The notes under the pieces are model-generated. The model was not told the origin of the DNA. It saw only the letters and a list, made by a program, of their open reading frames with translations, and did no database searches. This document shows positions 22,330-24,764 of a stretch of DNA of 24,764 nt, piece by piece (the stretch's first letter is position 1; the number at the start of each line of letters is the position of its first letter). A program made the translations under genes and the position numbers. The stretch comes from Streptococcus sp. (lineage in GTDB: Bacteria > Bacillota > Bacilli > Lactobacillales > Aerococcaceae): the NCBI GenBank assembly GCA_015264885.1, contig JABZYY010000010.1:1-24764 (forward strand), written 5' to 3'.

Positions 22330-24725
22330 ACATTTACTTTTCTTCCTTTACTTCCATCAGCAGGTCCAACATAACCACGCGCTTCTAATTCATCAATCAT
22401 TCGCGCTGCACGGTTGAATCCGATACGGAATCGTCTTTGTAAATAAGACGTACTAATCGTTTCTTGTTCTTTTAATAGTTCGATGACTTCGTAGAATAGT
22501 TCGTCTTCTGGTTCACTTCCACCAGCAGAAGCGGTATTTTCTGAAGGCATCATCGCTTCGTCATACTCTACTTCTTGTTGATTCTTCACGAAATCAACGA
22601 TACGTTCGACTTCTTCGTCCGTTAAGAATGCGCCTTGCACACGAATTGGTTTATTTTCACCCATTGGCATATATAACATATCCCCGCGTCCAAGAAGTTT
22701 CTCAGCACCATTGGCATCGATAATCGTACGAGAGTCTGTACCACTCGATACCGCAAAGGCGATACGAGAAGGAACGTTGGCTTTAATAATCCCTGTAATA
22801 ACGTCAACGGATGGACGTTGTGTTGCTAGAATCATATGAATTCCGGCAGCACGCGCCATTTGAGCTAGACGAATAATCGCATCTTCCACTTCATTACTTG
22901 CCACCATCATTAAGTCTGCAAGTTCGTCTACGATTACGACAATATAAGGTAATGTTGGGTTATTTTCGCCAGTTTCACGGTTATATTGTTCGACATGAGC
23001 GTTATATCCATCGATGTTACGCATTCCCATTGAAGCGAATAATTCGTAACGTTTTTCCATCTCAGCAACAACCTTTTGTAAGGCTTGAGCGGCTTTACGA
23101 GGGTTCGTTACAACCGGAGTTAATAGATGCGGAATGCCATTATACACATTCAACTCTACCATCTTCGGATCGATCATCATTAATTTCACTTCATGAGGTT
23201 TTGTCTTCATTAAAATACTAGTGATAATGCCGTTAATACATACGGATTTACCAGAACCGGTTGACCCGGCGATTAACATATGTGGCATTTTTGTAATATC
23301 GCAAAGACGAACATTACCAGAGATATCTCTCCCTAATGGTACGTCTAATGGTTTTGGAGATTGAAGAGCCGATTGAATCACATCGCTAAACGACACAAAA
23401 CTTGTTTGGCTATTTGGAACTTCAATCCCTACATAAGGTTTTCCTGGAATTGGAGCTTCAATACGAATATCTTTTGCAGCCAGTGCTAGCGCAATATCAT
23501 CACTTAAGTTTACAATCTTACTTACCTTCACCCCAATTGCTGGTTGAATTTCGTATTTTGTAACAGCTGGCCCCATCATTGGGTTTGGCATCACTTTGGC
23601 GTCTACCCCAAAACTTGCAAAGGTACGCTCTAAAATATGCATATTACGTTCAACAATCGTACGTTCATTCGATTGATCTGAATGTTGTACGGGATTGAGT
23701 AATGTCACTGGTGGTAATTGATAATCTTCATCATCTTGTTCCCCACTCATTGAAAGTTCCCCGATGTCTTCCCCATCATCCTCAAACTCAGGCTCTTCTG
23801 GCTTTTGAACTGAAACAGGAGCAACAGGTGCTACTGGTTGCGTTGGCATCACTGGCGCTACTGGTTCCACTGGAGGAATCGGTTCAATAGGTTCTACCAT
23901 TGGAGAAGTTACGTACTCTTCCTCTGTTAAGGTTTCATCTTCATATTCATCAAAGAACACATCTTTCATTCGGTCTAATAATGAATGATGTTTTCTTGGT
24001 TCTTTTGGTGTTTCAGGTGTTTCTGTTTGTACTGGAGCTGGTGCTGGTGCTACAGGTGTTGCCACAACATTCTCCGTTGTTTCTTGTTCTTCTTCCAAAC
24101 GTCGTGCTTCACGTTCGGCTTTACGCTCGGCTAACTTTTCAGAAGCATTCGCTGTTTGCGTACGAACAAAATCCATCACGTCACTTAAATGAACGTTGAA
24201 GATTAAAAGTCCGCTACATACTATTAATAAGAAGACGATTAAATACGTTCCCCATTGCGAAACAAGAAAATATGTACATGAATATAGAAGCGTTCCGAAC
24301 AGCCCACCACCGAGACGTTGAGAAACAGTATTCGATGTAAAGTCCACCATAAAGCGACTCATCATCTCTTGGAAGACAGGAGAACCTGAACTTGTAAAAT
24401 TACTATAGGTCATCACAGACACGAATAAGAGGAGTGCCACACTTGAAGAGATTGCAGCTGCAGTCCATCTCCACATGATTTTAGGCATTCTTCCACGGAA
24501 TAACATTCCAAAACCAGCTAGAACGCCACACACTCCACCGAAAGTAAATAAATCCCCGATAAAGAAACGAATCAGATTCGCAAAGAATTTTCCTAAGAAG
24601 CCTAATTGAAAAATTGCTAATAAACTATAGACAATAATAAATACGGCAACAGCTTCAATGGATAAAAACGGATTTGTATTCTTTGAATTTTTTCGTTGTG
24701 TTTTTTTCTTCGTTTGTTTAGCCAC
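22278..24725 (-). CDS. ftsK: DNA translocase FtsK/SpoIIIE
   Basis: Septum-located ATP-driven DNA pump that clears chromosome ends during division. It has 815 residues. The N-terminal part has about four membrane segments (about 23-42, 57-77, 86-106 and 143-178). A charged and Pro/Val/Glu-rich linker follows (about 190-335), including a Pro-Val-Ala repeat at 278-304. The motor shows Walker A GSTGSGKS at 487-494, [19 protein letters not shown] near 517-535 in the beta domain, Walker [11 protein letters not shown] at 596-605 and [12 protein letters not shown] near 634-645. A C-terminal winged-helix gamma domain (about 745-815, with [19 protein letters not shown]) reads DNA polarity sequences. 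The start is GTG at 24723-24725 with GGAAGGAGA upstream; the [13 protein letters not shown]-terminus is basic. No strong terminator follows, only a weak AT hairpin at 22255-22279. Confidence 0.96.
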   Translation of the reverse strand: MAKQTKKKTQRKNSKNTNPFLSIEAVAVFIIVYSLLAIFQLGFLGKFFANLIRFFIGDLFTFGGVCGVLAGFGMLFRGRMPKIMWRWTAAAISSSVALLLFVSVMTYSNFTSSGSPVFQEMMSRFMVDFTSNTVSQRLGGGLFGTLLYSCTYFLVSQWGTYLIVFLLIVCSGLLIFNVHLSDVMDFVRTQTANASEKLAERKAEREARRLEEEQETTENVVATPVAPAPAPVQTETPETPKEPRKHHSLLDRMKDVFFDEYEDETLTEEEYVTSPMVEPIEPIPPVEPVAPVMPTQPVAPVAPVSVQKPEEPEFEDDGEDIGELSMSGEQDDEDYQLPPVTLLNPVQHSDQSNERTIVERNMHILERTFASFGVDAKVMPNPMMGPAVTKYEIQPAIGVKVSKIVNLSDDIALALAAKDIRIEAPIPGKPYVGIEVPNSQTSFVSFSDVIQSALQSPKPLDVPLGRDISGNVRLCDITKMPHMLIAGSTGSGKSVCINGIITSILMKTKPHEVKLMMIDPKMVELNVYNGIPHLLTPVVTNPRKAAQALQKVVAEMEKRYELFASMGMRNIDGYNAHVEQYNRETGENNPTLPYIVVIVDELADLMMVASNEVEDAIIRLAQMARAAGIHMILATQRPSVDVITGIIKANVPSRIAFAVSSGTDSRTIIDANGAEKLLGRGDMLYMPMGENKPIRVQGAFLTDEEVERIVDFVKNQQEVEYDEAMMPSENTASAGGSEPEDELFYEVIELLKEQETISTSYLQRRFRIGFNRAARMIDELEARGYVGPADGSKGRKVNVHVFNENDASEPGETNA

Positions 24726-24764
24726 GTTCTTCTCCTTCCAACTCTACTAATTGATTCTTCTCAT

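Noticed and set aside
23800..23910. Repeat in ftsK coding for Pro-Val-Ala-rich sequence
   Set aside because: Linkers of FtsK proteins are usually low-complexity and Pro-rich, so this is ordinary for the family.
24718..24764. Possible end of an upstream gene overlapping the ftsK start (14 open codons ending in TAA at 24718-24720)
   Set aside because: Too short to identify; one of three frames being open over 45 nt is not evidence of a gene.

Overview
The window is a low-GC Gram-positive chromosomal segment in which every convincing gene lies on the minus strand. The gene set suggests Lactobacillales: a fabT-fabH-acpP-fabK-fabD-fabG-fabF-accB-fabZ-accC-accD-accA cluster using FabK instead of FabI, a PotD without lipobox cysteine of the streptococcal kind, and a bmpA-nupABC nucleoside importer. 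A Carnobacteriaceae-like genus such as Granulicatella is possible, but the sequence alone does not fix this. No insertion sequence, prophage, CRISPR array, tRNA or rRNA was seen.

Layout in the direction of transcription (right to left). ftsK (DNA translocase) is at 22278-24725. A dyad-rich promoter region at 22167-22245 precedes the nucleoside ABC importer: bmpA (21095-22159), a terminator-like hairpin, nupA, nupB and nupC, ending in a terminator at 17361-17407. A two-gene unit follows: a PotD-like polyamine-binding protein (16254-17342) and an amidohydrolase (14666-16252), closed by a strong terminator at 14631-14662. The complete type II fatty-acid cluster runs from fabT (start 14419) to accA (stop 4791). 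It is headed by a promoter with four FabT-like 13-bp boxes, has a terminator-like hairpin between fabK and fabD, and ends in a terminator at 4741-4773. Then come pepP (3639-4700), an Asp23/YqhY gene and nusB (2688-3538, own promoter, terminator 2641-2673), a 622-bp non-coding stretch with a tandem array of long palindromes, folD (1217-2065), and xseA, which runs off the left end.

How it fits together. The acc genes make malonyl-CoA, FabD loads it on AcpP, FabH starts chains, FabF/FabG/FabZ/FabK elongate them, and FabT, which needs long acyl-ACP as co-repressor in relatives, closes the loop. The pepP / acc / yqhY / nusB / folD / xseA neighbourhood resembles the Bacillus subtilis efp-accBC-yqhY-nusB-folD-xseA region, so old synteny appears to be kept around a fab operon that took in the acc genes. 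The usual head gene of the streptococcal cluster, fabM, is absent from its place, so the source of unsaturated fatty acids must lie elsewhere.

This is mostly a core-genome region. The most unusual parts are non-coding: the four-box FabT promoter, the intra-operon hairpins, the tandem long palindromes at 2351-2640, and the nested dyad upstream of bmpA.
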